Source: Helicobacter pullorum NCTC 12824
GTDB lineage: Bacteria; Campylobacterota; Campylobacteria; Campylobacterales; Helicobacteraceae
NCBI RefSeq assembly: GCF_017979475.1
Contig: NZ_JAERIT010000001.1
Span: 186,001-250,000, forward strand
Direction: 5' to 3'
Length of the DNA: 64,000 nucleotides
Shown here: positions 26,193-35,299 of the stretch, one piece after another
Numbering within the stretch: position 1 is the stretch's first letter
Layout of the letters: each line of letters begins with the position of its first letter
Notes under the pieces: model-generated
What the model was told of the DNA's origin: nothing
The model's input: the letters and a program-made list of their open reading frames with translations, nothing else
Databases searched by the model: none
Position numbers and translations under genes: made by a program

Positions 26193-27593
26193 ATGGAAGA
26201 AATAATCACGAGATTCGCACCTTCTCCGACTGGTTATTTGCATATTGGAGGACTTAGAACAGCACTTTTTAACTATCTTTATGCAAGGGCTAATGGGGGA
26301 AAATTTCTTTTGAGGATTGAAGATACAGATTTGGCAAGAAATTCTACAGATGCCAAAGAGGCGATTATTCAAGCCTTTGAGTGGGTTGGTTTGGATTATG
26401 ATGGGGAAGTGGTTTATCAAAGCCAAAGATTCCCGCTTTATACGCAATATATTCAGCAATTATTAGATGAGGGAAAGGCGTATTATTGTTATATGAGCAA
26501 AGAAGAGTTGGATTCTTTGCGTGAAGAACAACGCAAAAGAGGGGAAACTCCGCGTTATGATAATCGTTATAGGGACTTTAAGGGGACGCCGCCTGATGGA
26601 GTAAAGCCTGTTGTGCGAATCAAAGCCCCTTTGAGTGGCGAGATTTGCTTTAGCGATGGGGTTAAGGGCGAGATGAGAATCGCAGCAAAAGAAATTGATG
26701 ATTTTATCATCGCTAGAAGTGATGGAACGCCAACTTACAATTTCTGTGTAGCGGTTGATGATGCGTTAATGGGGGTTACAAATGTGATTAGGGGAGATGA
26801 TCATTTGAGCAATACGCCTAAGCAAATTATTATTTATGAGGCTTTGGGATTTAAAGTGCCAAAGTTTTTTCATGTGCCGATGATTCTTAATCCACAAGGG
26901 CATAAGCTTAGCAAGCGAGATGGTGCAATGAGTGTGATGGAATATAAAGATATGGGTTATTTGCCAGAAGCGCTTTTGAATTTCCTTGTAAGGCTTGGTT
27001 GGAGTCATGGTGATCAAGAGATTTTTAGCAAACAAGAGATGTTAGAGTATTTTAATCCAAATAATTTAAACTCTTCGCCCTCAGCATACAATCAAGAAAA
27101 GCTTTTGTGGCTTAATAGCCATTATCTCAAAGAATTGAACAATGAATCGTTAAATGCTTTGTTGCAAAAAAACTTTGGGTTGAATATTCCACAAGAGAGA
27201 GTGCAAGGAATCCTCTATCCAGAAATCAAAGAACGTTCTAAAACTTTGGTGGATTTTGTGATGATTACAAAAGAGTGCTTGGAGGCTCCACAAAATTTTG
27301 ATGAAAAGATGAAACAAAAAGTCGCAAGTGAAGAAAATATAAAACTCTTAAAAGATTTTAGTATTTATATTCAATCGCTTAAAAAGCCCATAGATAATCC
27401 GCAAGAAGCAGAAAGCGAAATAGAAACTTTTGCGGATTTTCATGGGGTTAAACCAAAGGTTTTGTTTATGCCTTTGCGTTATGTTTTGCTTGGAAAGAGT
27501 GGCGGCGTAGGAATCGCCCCTTTGCTTGCTAGCTTGGAGAAAGAGGAAATAATAAAGAGAATCCAAAATGCCCTAGAAAGCTTTAAGAGCTAA
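26193..27593 (+). CDS. gltX: Glutamyl-tRNA synthetase
   Basis: This 466-residue class I aminoacyl-tRNA synthetase starts MEEIITRFAPSPTGYLHIGG with the HIGH-type motif at 17-20. KLSKRDG at about 238-244 is the KMSKS equivalent. Homology begins at ATG 26193, so the 28 upstream residues of the open frame are not part of it. Many members of this phylum carry two gltX genes, one charging tRNA-Gln; which this is cannot be told here. The preceding 224 bases (25969-26192) hold no gene. A hairpin terminator follows. Confidence 0.95.
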   Translation: MEEIITRFAPSPTGYLHIGGLRTALFNYLYARANGGKFLLRIEDTDLARNSTDAKEAIIQAFEWVGLDYDGEVVYQSQRFPLYTQYIQQLLDEGKAYYCYMSKEELDSLREEQRKRGETPRYDNRYRDFKGTPPDGVKPVVRIKAPLSGEICFSDGVKGEMRIAAKEIDDFIIARSDGTPTYNFCVAVDDALMGVTNVIRGDDHLSNTPKQIIIYEALGFKVPKFFHVPMILNPQGHKLSKRDGAMSVMEYKDMGYLPEALLNFLVRLGWSHGDQEIFSKQEMLEYFNPNNLNSSPSAYNQEKLLWLNSHYLKELNNESLNALLQKNFGLNIPQERVQGILYPEIKERSKTLVDFVMITKECLEAPQNFDEKMKQKVASEENIKLLKDFSIYIQSLKKPIDNPQEAESEIETFADFHGVKPKVLFMPLRYVLLGKSGGVGIAPLLASLEKEEIIKRIQNALESFKS

Positions 27594-27594
27594 T

Positions 27595-27626
27595 ATCTGC
27601 AAAATCAATCTTTGCAGATTCTTTTT
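27595..27626 (+). terminator. Intrinsic terminator downstream of gltX
   Basis: A perfect 9-bp stem, ATCTGCAAA with TTTGCAGAT, surrounds a 7-base loop and is followed by TCTTTTT. It lies immediately after gltX and also covers the end of the convergent small gene. Confidence 0.85.
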
Positions 27627-27853
27627 AGGGCTTTACGCAATTCTTTGACTTTTCGTTTGGGAATGATGACTTTCCATTCGGGGTGAGTAATATCTTTTGT
27701 ATCATCATTGAGATTGAGTGAGATGGAAATTGCTGTTTGTTTTTTGTCTTTTTTGCTTGGGATATTGATTTTGGCAACGACGATATTGGCATCGTGGATA
27801 TAGTCACTATCAAGAGGGATTGTATAAGCTAATTTTTTGATTTTTTGTTTCAT
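27605..27853 (-). CDS. Small conserved-type hypothetical protein (paralogue B)
   Basis: This 82-residue protein has predicted beta strands, then a HPEWKVIIPKRKVKELRKALKR block and a basic C-terminus. It is a diverged copy of the preceding 81-residue protein: both have a TIPL start and an EWKV-IP-...-VKELRK/IKEVRK helix. The start overlaps the upstream stop (ATGA), so translation is coupled. The strands-then-helix plan resembles PC4-like single-stranded DNA-binding domains, but identity is too weak to name. Confidence 0.72.
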   Translation of the reverse strand: MKQKIKKLAYTIPLDSDYIHDANIVVAKINIPSKKDKKQTAISISLNLNDDTKDITHPEWKVIIPKRKVKELRKALKRICKD

Positions 27854-28095
27854 TGTTTGCCTTTTTTGCTTGGTTTATATTTTTTGTGAGCTTTTTTGAG
27901 AATCTTCCTTACTTCTTTGATTTGGGAGAAGGGTATATGGACTTTCCACTCTGGTTTTGTATCATCTATCATAATGCCGATACTGACAACAACATTGCCA
28001 TCTTCCTCATAGGGATTTTTAATGATTGCAAAACTAATGGTTCCATTTTTTGTGTCATTTAGAGGGATAGTTTTAAAGATTCTTTCCTCTTTCAT
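27850..28095 (-). CDS. Small conserved-type hypothetical protein (paralogue A)
   Basis: This 81-residue protein has a strong ribosome site (AAAAGGAG) 6 bases before the ATG. The order is KTIPL, several short strands, KPEWKVHIPFSQIKEVRKILKKA, then a Lys-rich tail, which fits a nucleic-acid-binding role. It is the first of a two-gene operon with its own likely promoter (TATACT read on the minus strand) after lpxD. Confidence 0.75.
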   Translation of the reverse strand: MKEERIFKTIPLNDTKNGTISFAIIKNPYEEDGNVVVSIGIMIDDTKPEWKVHIPFSQIKEVRKILKKAHKKYKPSKKGKQ

Positions 28096-28173
28096 TGCTT
28101 TCTCCTTTTAAGGTTGCTGTTTTTAGCCTTGCTTAAAGGAGTATATTGAAGTAGAACTTAAATGTAACTGAAA

Positions 28174-29175
28174 TTACTTATTTTTGAGCATTTTCTTAAA
28201 AATAGCCTGCAATCTCAACCAATCTTGTATGGGCAATAAAGGATGTCCGGAGAATTTTCCATACGCTGGGACGCTTTTTGCAATTGCCCCTCTTGCACCA
28301 ATTTGTGTAAATTCTCCAATGTGTAAATGCCCAGCACTTCCGCTTTGCCCTCCTAAAACAACATTGCGTCCTGTTGTGGTAGAGCCAGAGATGCCAGCTT
28401 GAGAGACTATAATGCTATATTCTCCGATGTTACAATTATGCCCAATTTGGACAAGATTATCAATTTTGGTGCCTTTTTTGATTCTTGTTTCCCCAAAAAC
28501 CGCCCTATCTATGGAAGTGTTTGAACCAATTTCTACTTCATCTTCAAGCACTACTTTACCATTGTGGTGTATTTTGATATGTTCCCCATTTTTGGTGTGT
28601 GCATAGCCAAATCCATCACTTCCAATAACGCTATTTGCGTGGATAATTACATTTTCTCCAATCTCACAATCATTATAAATACATACATTGGGGTAAAGAA
28701 TGCAATTTTTTCCAATTTTGACATTTTCACCAATCACAACCCCAGCCATAATGATGGTATTTTCTTCAATCTCGCTTCCATTGCCGATAGTGGCGTTTGT
28801 AGCGATAGTGGCGTTTGTAGCGATTTTTGGAGGTGTTTTGGAGCTAAAAAGAGGTTTTGCAAAAAATTTTGTAAGGTATGCCATTGCAAGATAGGGATTC
28901 TCGCAAATAAATGCAAGAGCAGTTTTGGGAATATGCTGCAAATAAACAGAGCGTGTGAGGATAATTTTGGCTTTACTTTGTGTGATTTCAGATAGATATT
29001 TGTCCTTTTCTAAGAAAGTAATACAAGAATCATCGGCTTCTAATGGTGGCTTGATATGCAAAATCTCTTGAGTATCAAAAAGATTAGAATGTTTCTCCCA
29101 GCTTCCTCTCCATTCTAAGACTTGTTCTAATACTTCTTTTTCTTTTAAAAAAGCGACAATTTCTCCTAATAGCAT
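28174..29175 (-). CDS. lpxD: UDP-3-O-acylglucosamine N-acyltransferase LpxD
   Basis: This 333-residue lipid A enzyme adds the N-linked acyl chain. An N-terminal uridine-binding domain is followed by hexapeptide repeats from about 120 ([20 protein letters not shown]...). The catalytic-His region is [11 protein letters not shown] at about 245, and the conserved C-terminal helix is [10 protein letters not shown]. Two perfect 18-bp DNA repeats at 28785-28820 encode an extra turn of the beta-helix. It follows ilvH by 9 bp in the same orientation. Confidence 0.93.
   Translation of the reverse strand: MLLGEIVAFLKEKEVLEQVLEWRGSWEKHSNLFDTQEILHIKPPLEADDSCITFLEKDKYLSEITQSKAKIILTRSVYLQHIPKTALAFICENPYLAMAYLTKFFAKPLFSSKTPPKIATNATIATNATIGNGSEIEENTIIMAGVVIGENVKIGKNCILYPNVCIYNDCEIGENVIIHANSVIGSDGFGYAHTKNGEHIKIHHNGKVVLEDEVEIGSNTSIDRAVFGETRIKKGTKIDNLVQIGHNCNIGEYSIIVSQAGISGSTTTGRNVVLGGQSGSAGHLHIGEFTQIGARGAIAKSVPAYGKFSGHPLLPIQDWLRLQAIFKKMLKNK
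28785..28820. repeat. 18-bp tandem repeat (two copies) in lpxD
   Basis: CGATAGTGGCGTTTGTAG occurs twice in direct succession. The repeat encodes the IATNAT hexapeptide twice. Eighteen bases equal six residues, one rung of the left-handed beta-helix, so copy change stays in frame. Confidence 0.95.
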
Positions 29176-29184
29176 TTTTTCTCC

Positions 29185-29655
29185 TTAATTTGCTTCAATC
29201 GCTGCAATTCCACTTCTTGTAATATCTTTTGGTTTATAAGTTTGGATTGCTTGAAGTAATCCATTGATACGCGTATGGCAATCACAAGCCATAAAAATCG
29301 CAAATTTTTCATTGACTTCAAGCATTTTTCCATTATAGCTTGCAAAAATAGCGGTTAGTTCGCTTAAAGATTCTTTGTTGGAAAACTTTACAAGCACCGA
29401 TTCTTGCTCGATAATTCTTTCATCTTCTAAGACTTTTAGGACAGGAATGAGTTTGTGGAGTTGTTTGAGAATCTGTTCTAAAACCTTTTTATCACCTTGT
29501 GTGGTAATTGTGATTCTTGAAAGATTTGTATCAAAAATGGGTGCAACGGTCAGCGATTCGATATTGTATCCGCGTCCTGCAAATAGACCACTAATCCTAG
29601 ACAAAACCCCATGTTCGTTTAAAACTGTTACGGTAATTATGCGTTTAATCTCCAT
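29185..29655 (-). CDS. ilvH: Acetolactate synthase regulatory (small) subunit
   Basis: This 156-residue protein has an N-terminal ACT domain (ITVTVLNEHGVLSRISGLFAGRGYNIESLTV) and the C-terminal half of the IlvH/IlvN family. It binds valine and regulates the large subunit encoded directly upstream (3-bp gap), for branched-chain amino acid synthesis. Confidence 0.95.
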   Translation of the reverse strand: MEIKRIITVTVLNEHGVLSRISGLFAGRGYNIESLTVAPIFDTNLSRITITTQGDKKVLEQILKQLHKLIPVLKVLEDERIIEQESVLVKFSNKESLSELTAIFASYNGKMLEVNEKFAIFMACDCHTRINGLLQAIQTYKPKDITRSGIAAIEAN

Positions 29656-29658
29656 TGC

Positions 29659-31350
29659 TTACTCCTTATACTCTAGCATCATATTAAACAATGCACCGCC
29701 TGTTGGCACCATTGGCAATACATTTTCATAGCGGTCAATTCGCACATCAAGCAAGGCAGATTTATTAGAATTGATGGCTTTATTGAGGGATTCTACAAAT
29801 TCGTCTTTTGTATTTACCACAAAGCCAACGCCGCCAAAGGATTCAGCAAGTTTGATAAAATCTGGTTGAATCTCTAAATTAGTGTTGGAATAACGATTTT
29901 CATAAAAGAATGTTTGCCATTGACGCACCATTCCTAGGTAATTGTTGTTTAAAATAATATTAATAACAGGAATATTATAGACGCTACAAGTCATTAATTC
30001 TTGAATATTCATCAAAATTGAACCATCTCCTGTGATATTGATAGAAACTTTTTTAGGGAAAGCTTTTTTTGCCCCCATTGCAGCAGGTAGCCCAAAGCCC
30101 ATTGTCCCTAGCCCGCCACTTGTGATGAATTGACGCGGGAAGTTGAAGGGGTAAAATTGTGCTGCCCACATTTGGTGTTGTCCTACATCTGTGGAGATAA
30201 GGGCTTCATTGCCCAAAATTTCACCAACTTTTTTTATAATCCATTGCGGTTTTAAAACCTCTTGTGAATCTTCATAACTCAAGGGGTGTAGTTTGTTGTA
30301 ACGCCCTAATGTTTCCCTCCAAGGCAAGATATTTTTGACTTCAAAATCATTTTTGATAAGCCCCAAAAGCTCTTCTAAAACACTGCTTACATCGCCCACA
30401 ATAGGATAGGTAACATCAACAATCTTGCTAATGCTGCTAGGATCAATATCAATATGAACAATTTGTGCATATTTTGCAAATTCACTTAGCTTGCCAGTTA
30501 CTCTATCATCAAATCTTGCACCAAGTGCGATGATGAGGTCTGTCTCACTCATTGCCATATTAGCAACATAGCTTCCATGCATTCCAACCATTCCAAGTAA
30601 ATCAGGGTGATTATATGGCATAATCCCTCTTGCCATTAGCGTTTCGACAACAGGAATATGGGTAATTTCGCAAAACTCCCTTATTAAATTTGAACTTTTG
30701 GAAGCAACACAGCCTCCGCCAATGTATAAAAGAGGCTTTTTGGATTCTAAAATGGCTTGTGATACTTTTTTGATTTGTCTTGGGTTGCCTTTGTAAGTTG
30801 GCTTATAGGTTTGTAGTTTAATTTCATTTGGATAATTAAATTCGCCAATAGTGGCACTAATGTCTTTGGGCAAATCAATATGCACAGGACCGGGGCGACC
30901 ACTTCTAGCGATATAAAAGGCTTCTTTTAGGATTCTTGGTAATTCTTCAATGCTTTTTACAAGGAAGTTATGTTTGGTACAGGGACGAGAAATACCCACT
31001 GCGTCAATTTCTTGAAAAGCATCGGTTCCAATAAGAGTTGTTGGGACTTGCCCGCTAATAATTACAAGTGGAATAGAATCCATATAAGCAGTGGCAATAC
31101 CAGTAACAGCATTTGTGAAGCCCGGTCCGCTTGTAACAATTGCTACCCCCACTTCTCCGCTTGCTCTTGCATAGCCATCTGCTGCGTGGATTGCAGCTTG
31201 TTCGTGGCGGGTTAGGATATGTTCAAAAAAGTTTTGCTTATAGATTTCATCATAAATATTCAAAGCAGCACCGCCGGGATAACCAAAAACAACTTTTACG
31301 CCTTCGTTTTTGAGTGCGTGGATAATCATTTCAGAACCATTTAGTTGCAT
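29659..31350 (-). CDS. ilvB: Acetolactate synthase catalytic (large) subunit
   Basis: This 563-residue thiamine-diphosphate enzyme condenses two pyruvates, or pyruvate and 2-oxobutyrate. The catalytic Glu lies in LTRHEQAAIHAADGYARASG at about 43-62. GDGSILMNIQEL near 440 is the ThDP/Mg motif, and GTMGFGLPAAMGAK just precedes it. It is the first gene of an ilvB-ilvH-lpxD run. Also called ilvI in some genomes. Confidence 0.96.
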   Translation of the reverse strand: MQLNGSEMIIHALKNEGVKVVFGYPGGAALNIYDEIYKQNFFEHILTRHEQAAIHAADGYARASGEVGVAIVTSGPGFTNAVTGIATAYMDSIPLVIISGQVPTTLIGTDAFQEIDAVGISRPCTKHNFLVKSIEELPRILKEAFYIARSGRPGPVHIDLPKDISATIGEFNYPNEIKLQTYKPTYKGNPRQIKKVSQAILESKKPLLYIGGGCVASKSSNLIREFCEITHIPVVETLMARGIMPYNHPDLLGMVGMHGSYVANMAMSETDLIIALGARFDDRVTGKLSEFAKYAQIVHIDIDPSSISKIVDVTYPIVGDVSSVLEELLGLIKNDFEVKNILPWRETLGRYNKLHPLSYEDSQEVLKPQWIIKKVGEILGNEALISTDVGQHQMWAAQFYPFNFPRQFITSGGLGTMGFGLPAAMGAKKAFPKKVSINITGDGSILMNIQELMTCSVYNIPVINIILNNNYLGMVRQWQTFFYENRYSNTNLEIQPDFIKLAESFGGVGFVVNTKDEFVESLNKAINSNKSALLDVRIDRYENVLPMVPTGGALFNMMLEYKE

Positions 31351-31418
31351 ACAAAATCCTAACTTTAATTTTTTATTTTATTTTAATACAATAAACTTCA
31401 TCAAAGCTTACGAAATGG

Positions 31419-32747
31419 TTATTTGCATAATATTTTTAGAGAATTGCAAAGATAATGGATTTCTTTTTTTTGGTGTGTATAGTGCAAACTCACCCGAATC
31501 CAACCGGGTTTTTGTTCAAAAATGGTATTGTCTTTTAATCCTAGCAAATCATGCCCATAAGGTCCTGCACAAGAGCAACCAGCACGCACTAAGATTCCAA
31601 AATCTTTGGAGAGTTTATTGGCAATTTCATAGGGGGATTTGTTTTGGATATTGAAAGAAAAAGTGCCATTTGAATTGTAGTTTGGGTTTCCATAGATTGT
31701 GATTTTGGATTCATTTTCTAAAAACTCTTTTAAGATTTTTATTAGTTCCTTTTTGGAGTTTGCAATCCATTCTTGCCCAATTTCCTCGCGTAATTGATAG
31801 GCTAAAGAAGCTCTTATAAACTCTAAAATTCCGGGTGTGCCTGCTTCTTCTCTTATTTCTTCATTAGCAAAATAGAGTTGGCTTGTGCGGGAGACATAGC
31901 CCACTACGCCACCGCCGCAGAATGTTGGGGGTAGGGTTTTGTTGATTAAGGCGCGTTTGATGATTAAGATTCCACTGCTTGCAATTCCGCCTAGAAGCTT
32001 GTGTGGAGAGAGGAAGGCGACATCATAGAAGTGTGAAGGAATATCAAAATATGCTGAAGAGCTTGCCATATCAAAGCACACAATCCCGCCATACTTGCGG
32101 ACTAAATGTGAAATTTCTGCAAAAGGGGCAATAATGCCACTGACATTGGAAGCAAGGCTAAAAGAAGCGATGATTTTGCGATGAGTGTTGTTTGATAAAA
32201 TGTGTTGGAGCATTTCTAAATCAATCAAACCTTGAGTATCAAGCGGGATTCGGACTACCTCACATAATCCTTCCCTAAAGCTTAATTCATTGCTATGGTG
32301 CTCATAAGGACCGATAATGACTAATGGCAAAAGAGATTTATCGAGATTTTCTAGGTTGAGATTGCTTTTGGTTTGGGGTGGAAGGTAGATTCCCATAATT
32401 TCTTGGAATTTTTTGATTGCTGCACTTGAGCCAAAACCACAAGAAATAAGGGCAAAACTAGAATCAAGCCCAAAGAATGTTTTGAGATTCTTGCGTGCAT
32501 TTTCGTAAATTTCCCCTATGATTTTGGAATGTGAGGAACTTTCTGAGTGTGGATTTGCGTAGAATGGTAGTATTTTTCTTATTCGTTTTTCAATGCATTT
32601 TGCGGCTAATCCGCTTGCTGTCCAGTCAAAATAGTGGATTTTTTTCTTGAGTATGGTTTCTTTTTTTAAAAAAGCCTTTTTTTCTTTGTGGCTTAGAATT
32701 TGAAATGAATCTGGCAATAAAGGGGCAAAAGTGCGTTCTTTTATCAA
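31419..32747 (-). CDS. Class V aminotransferase / cysteine desulfurase-like protein
   Basis: This 442-residue PLP enzyme has ISCGFGSSAAI near the N-terminal third, CFDMASSSAYFD for the ring-binding Asp, SPHKLLGG for the Schiff-base Lys, and VRAGCSCAGPYGHDLLG near the end. The family includes cysteine desulfurases and other class V aminotransferases; the CxC in the last block could carry sulfur. Substrate not assigned. Single gene on the minus strand, convergent with nothing obvious. Confidence 0.85.
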   Translation of the reverse strand: MIKERTFAPLLPDSFQILSHKEKKAFLKKETILKKKIHYFDWTASGLAAKCIEKRIRKILPFYANPHSESSSHSKIIGEIYENARKNLKTFFGLDSSFALISCGFGSSAAIKKFQEIMGIYLPPQTKSNLNLENLDKSLLPLVIIGPYEHHSNELSFREGLCEVVRIPLDTQGLIDLEMLQHILSNNTHRKIIASFSLASNVSGIIAPFAEISHLVRKYGGIVCFDMASSSAYFDIPSHFYDVAFLSPHKLLGGIASSGILIIKRALINKTLPPTFCGGGVVGYVSRTSQLYFANEEIREEAGTPGILEFIRASLAYQLREEIGQEWIANSKKELIKILKEFLENESKITIYGNPNYNSNGTFSFNIQNKSPYEIANKLSKDFGILVRAGCSCAGPYGHDLLGLKDNTIFEQKPGWIRVSLHYTHQKKEIHYLCNSLKILCK

Positions 32748-33166
32748 ATGAATTCCTTAAAAGTATGGCTTAAATATAACGCTATATTATCATAAATTTT
32801 AAATGATGGATACTAATATCTTTGGAAAATTAGAACCTTTTGAAATAGGTTGTGTTGTTAAATAATAAGAAAGTAATGAGATTTATTTGATTTTGGGTTT
32901 TGTAGGATTTGTAAAATTTAGTAAATGTTTAATTTATGAAAATTGTGGAAGTTGGATTCTTGCTAATCTTATATAATTATGCGATTTAAATAGAAAGTTG
33001 ATTTGCCAAAGATTCAAAAAGTATGATTTATGAATATTTTTACTTTTGTCTTTGTCGTTTTTAGAAATTCGATAAAGGCGTATTGAAATTGGTTTTGTAA
33101 TTGATTATTTAAATTCAAGAAGCTTTTGTTATACTTTTGAAATTTTTAGGAGATTTTGTAGTTGTT
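32748..33166. other. Intergenic region of about 420 bp
   Basis: AT-rich DNA between divergent genes. No tRNA, hairpin-rich RNA or credible short ORF is seen. TATACT at 33130-33135 is a possible -10 for the downstream antiporter. Confidence 0.5.
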
Positions 33167-34337
33167 ATGGAAACTATCATTGCCTTTGGAGTTATTTCAT
33201 TATTAATTGTAATTGCTCCATTTTTTAGCACACTTACGAGATTGCCCTTAGTGGTGGTAGAGATTTTGCTTGGAGCATTGGCTTATTATTTTGGCTTTTT
33301 TGAACATTCTGAATCTTTGAAGCTAATTGCCCATATTGGTTTTTTGTTTTTGATGTTTTTGTGTGGTTTGGAGGTGAATCTCAAAAGTTTTACAAAAATG
33401 GGTCAAGATTTTCTCAAAAAAGTTGGCTTGTATTTTTTGATTTTGTATAGCATAACTTTTGTTTTTGTGCTTATTTTTGAGCTTTCTTATATTTATTTGG
33501 CGGCTTTTCCTGTGATGAGCTTGGGTATGATTATGACTTTGATACGAGATTATGGCAAGGACAAAATTTGGCTGAATCTTGCTTTGAGTGTCGGGATTTT
33601 GGGAGAGCTTGTAAGTATTGGTGTTTTGGTTATTTTAAATGGTGCGTATTCTTATGGATTGTCCTTTAAGCTATATGAGACTTTGTTGGCTTTATTGTTG
33701 TTTTTGGGGGCTATTGTTGGAATCTTGAAAATCGCAAATATTATATTTTGGTGGTTTCCTACATTAAAATTCTTAGCAATTCCAAAAGATTCTACCAAAA
33801 ATCAAGATATTCGTTTTTCGGCTATGTTATTGTTGATTATGATTGGAATTGTTAGCCTTTTGAAGCTAGAGGCTGTGCTTGGGGCATTTTTGGCAGGAGC
33901 AATTTTGGCGACTTATTTTCATTACCAAAAAGGCTTGGTAGATAAGCTAAATGACTTTGGGTTTGGCTTTTTTATCCCATTGTTTTTTTGTTTATACTGG
34001 GAGCACATTGGATATTTCTTTGATTTTGAGCGATCTTGAGATTCTAAAAAAAGTAGTTTTAATCGTTGTTTGTATGCTCTTTTTGCGTATTTTGGCGGCG
34101 TTTATTGCTTATGGAAAATATTTTAAAAGTAAGAAAAATACCTTGCTTTTTGCCTTTAGTCATTCAATGCCTTTGACATTTTTGGTAGCCACCGCACAAC
34201 TTGGTAAGCAGTTTAATGCTATTAGCACCGAAGAATATTATGCTTTTATTCTTGCAGCACTTTTGGAAGGGATTGTGTTTATGGTTTGTATCAAGCTAAT
34301 CTATCAACTTCCAAATAAGAAATCCCCTGCTTCTTAG
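33167..34337 (+). pseudogene. Cation/proton antiporter (Kef/CPA2-like), interrupted by a one-base frameshift
   Basis: The first frame (from ATG 33167, AGGAG 14 bases upstream) encodes about ten hydrophobic segments with the CPA2 pattern, including ILLGALAYYFGFF, LFLMFLCGLEVN and LEAVLGAFLAGAILA. It runs into PLFFCLYWEHIGYFF and stops at 34039. The expected continuation FFVYTGSTLDISLIL lies in the +1 frame and runs to 34337. The break is at a T7 run (33983-33989); one T fewer would restore a protein of about 390 residues. It may be a decayed gene, a slippage switch or a sequencing error. It is annotated here as disrupted. Confidence 0.8.
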
Positions 34338-34353
34338 GTGCAAGATTATAAGC

Positions 34354-35181
34354 TTAGAAAATTGCATAAAGAGAATTTGCTTTTGCCATCCATTCTTCTA
34401 GTTCTTTCCATTTGTCATTTTGTATAAGGTTGATTGCAAAATCAAGTTCTTTTTGAAAGGCTTCAAAGGATTTTAATAATTCTTGTTTGTTTTGTTTGGA
34501 GACATCACTCCACATTTTTGGGGAGCTTTTTGCGATTCTTACCATACTTTTAAAGCCTCCACCTGCAAGTGCAAGAATATCTTTTGGGTTTTGTTGAGAA
34601 AGCACAGTATTTGCAAGTGCATAACTAATGATATGGGGTAAATGGCTAATAAAGGCAGCATGGTTATCGTGCGATTTGGAATCCATTTTGATGATGTTCA
34701 TTTTAAGAGCGATGAAAATTTCTTTTGCCATTGCTGCTTGAAATTCACCGCTTTGTTCTAAATCTGTTAAGACGATAATGTGATGGGGTAATAATTCTTT
34801 AAAGGCAGCCTTTGGTCCAAAGTTTTCTGTTCCGCTCATTGGGTGAGCACAAACGAAGTTTTTGCGAATTTCTTTGGGAATGCTTTGGGAGATGAGGTGC
34901 TTGGTGCTACCTAAGTCGATTATAGTCGTGTGCGGTGCCACTCCAACTAATTGAGGTAGAATCTCCAAAATCGCTTCCACTGGCGTTGCAAGAAAAATCA
35001 CATCACAAAGTTTAATTTCATCTAAATCAACCCCTTCATCAACAAGCCCCAAAGAAAGTGCTTGTTGTAAATGGATTTCATTGCTATCTAATCCCACGAT
35101 TCTTTTAAACATTCCGATTTCTTTGAGGGCTAATCCCAAAGAGCCACCAATCAATCCTAAACCTATAATTCCAGCTTGCAT
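34354..35181 (-). CDS. tyrA: Prephenate dehydrogenase
   Basis: This 275-residue enzyme of tyrosine synthesis starts MQAGIIGLGLIGGSLGLALKE, an NAD-binding Rossmann motif. The catalytic HPMSGTENFGP block is at about 117-127, and HDNHAAFISHLPHI follows. The open frame extends upstream to 35250, but homology and a GGAAAAG site favour ATG 35181. Confidence 0.93.
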   Translation of the reverse strand: MQAGIIGLGLIGGSLGLALKEIGMFKRIVGLDSNEIHLQQALSLGLVDEGVDLDEIKLCDVIFLATPVEAILEILPQLVGVAPHTTIIDLGSTKHLISQSIPKEIRKNFVCAHPMSGTENFGPKAAFKELLPHHIIVLTDLEQSGEFQAAMAKEIFIALKMNIIKMDSKSHDNHAAFISHLPHIISYALANTVLSQQNPKDILALAGGGFKSMVRIAKSSPKMWSDVSKQNKQELLKSFEAFQKELDFAINLIQNDKWKELEEWMAKANSLYAIF

Positions 35182-35299
35182 AATCTTTTCCATTAATTTT
35201 TTTATGAAATTATATATTATTTGTTGTGGTTTTGTTAGCTTTAAACTCAAAAAGGATATAATCCCAAAAATTTTTTATGTTTTTAAGGTGTAGATTATA

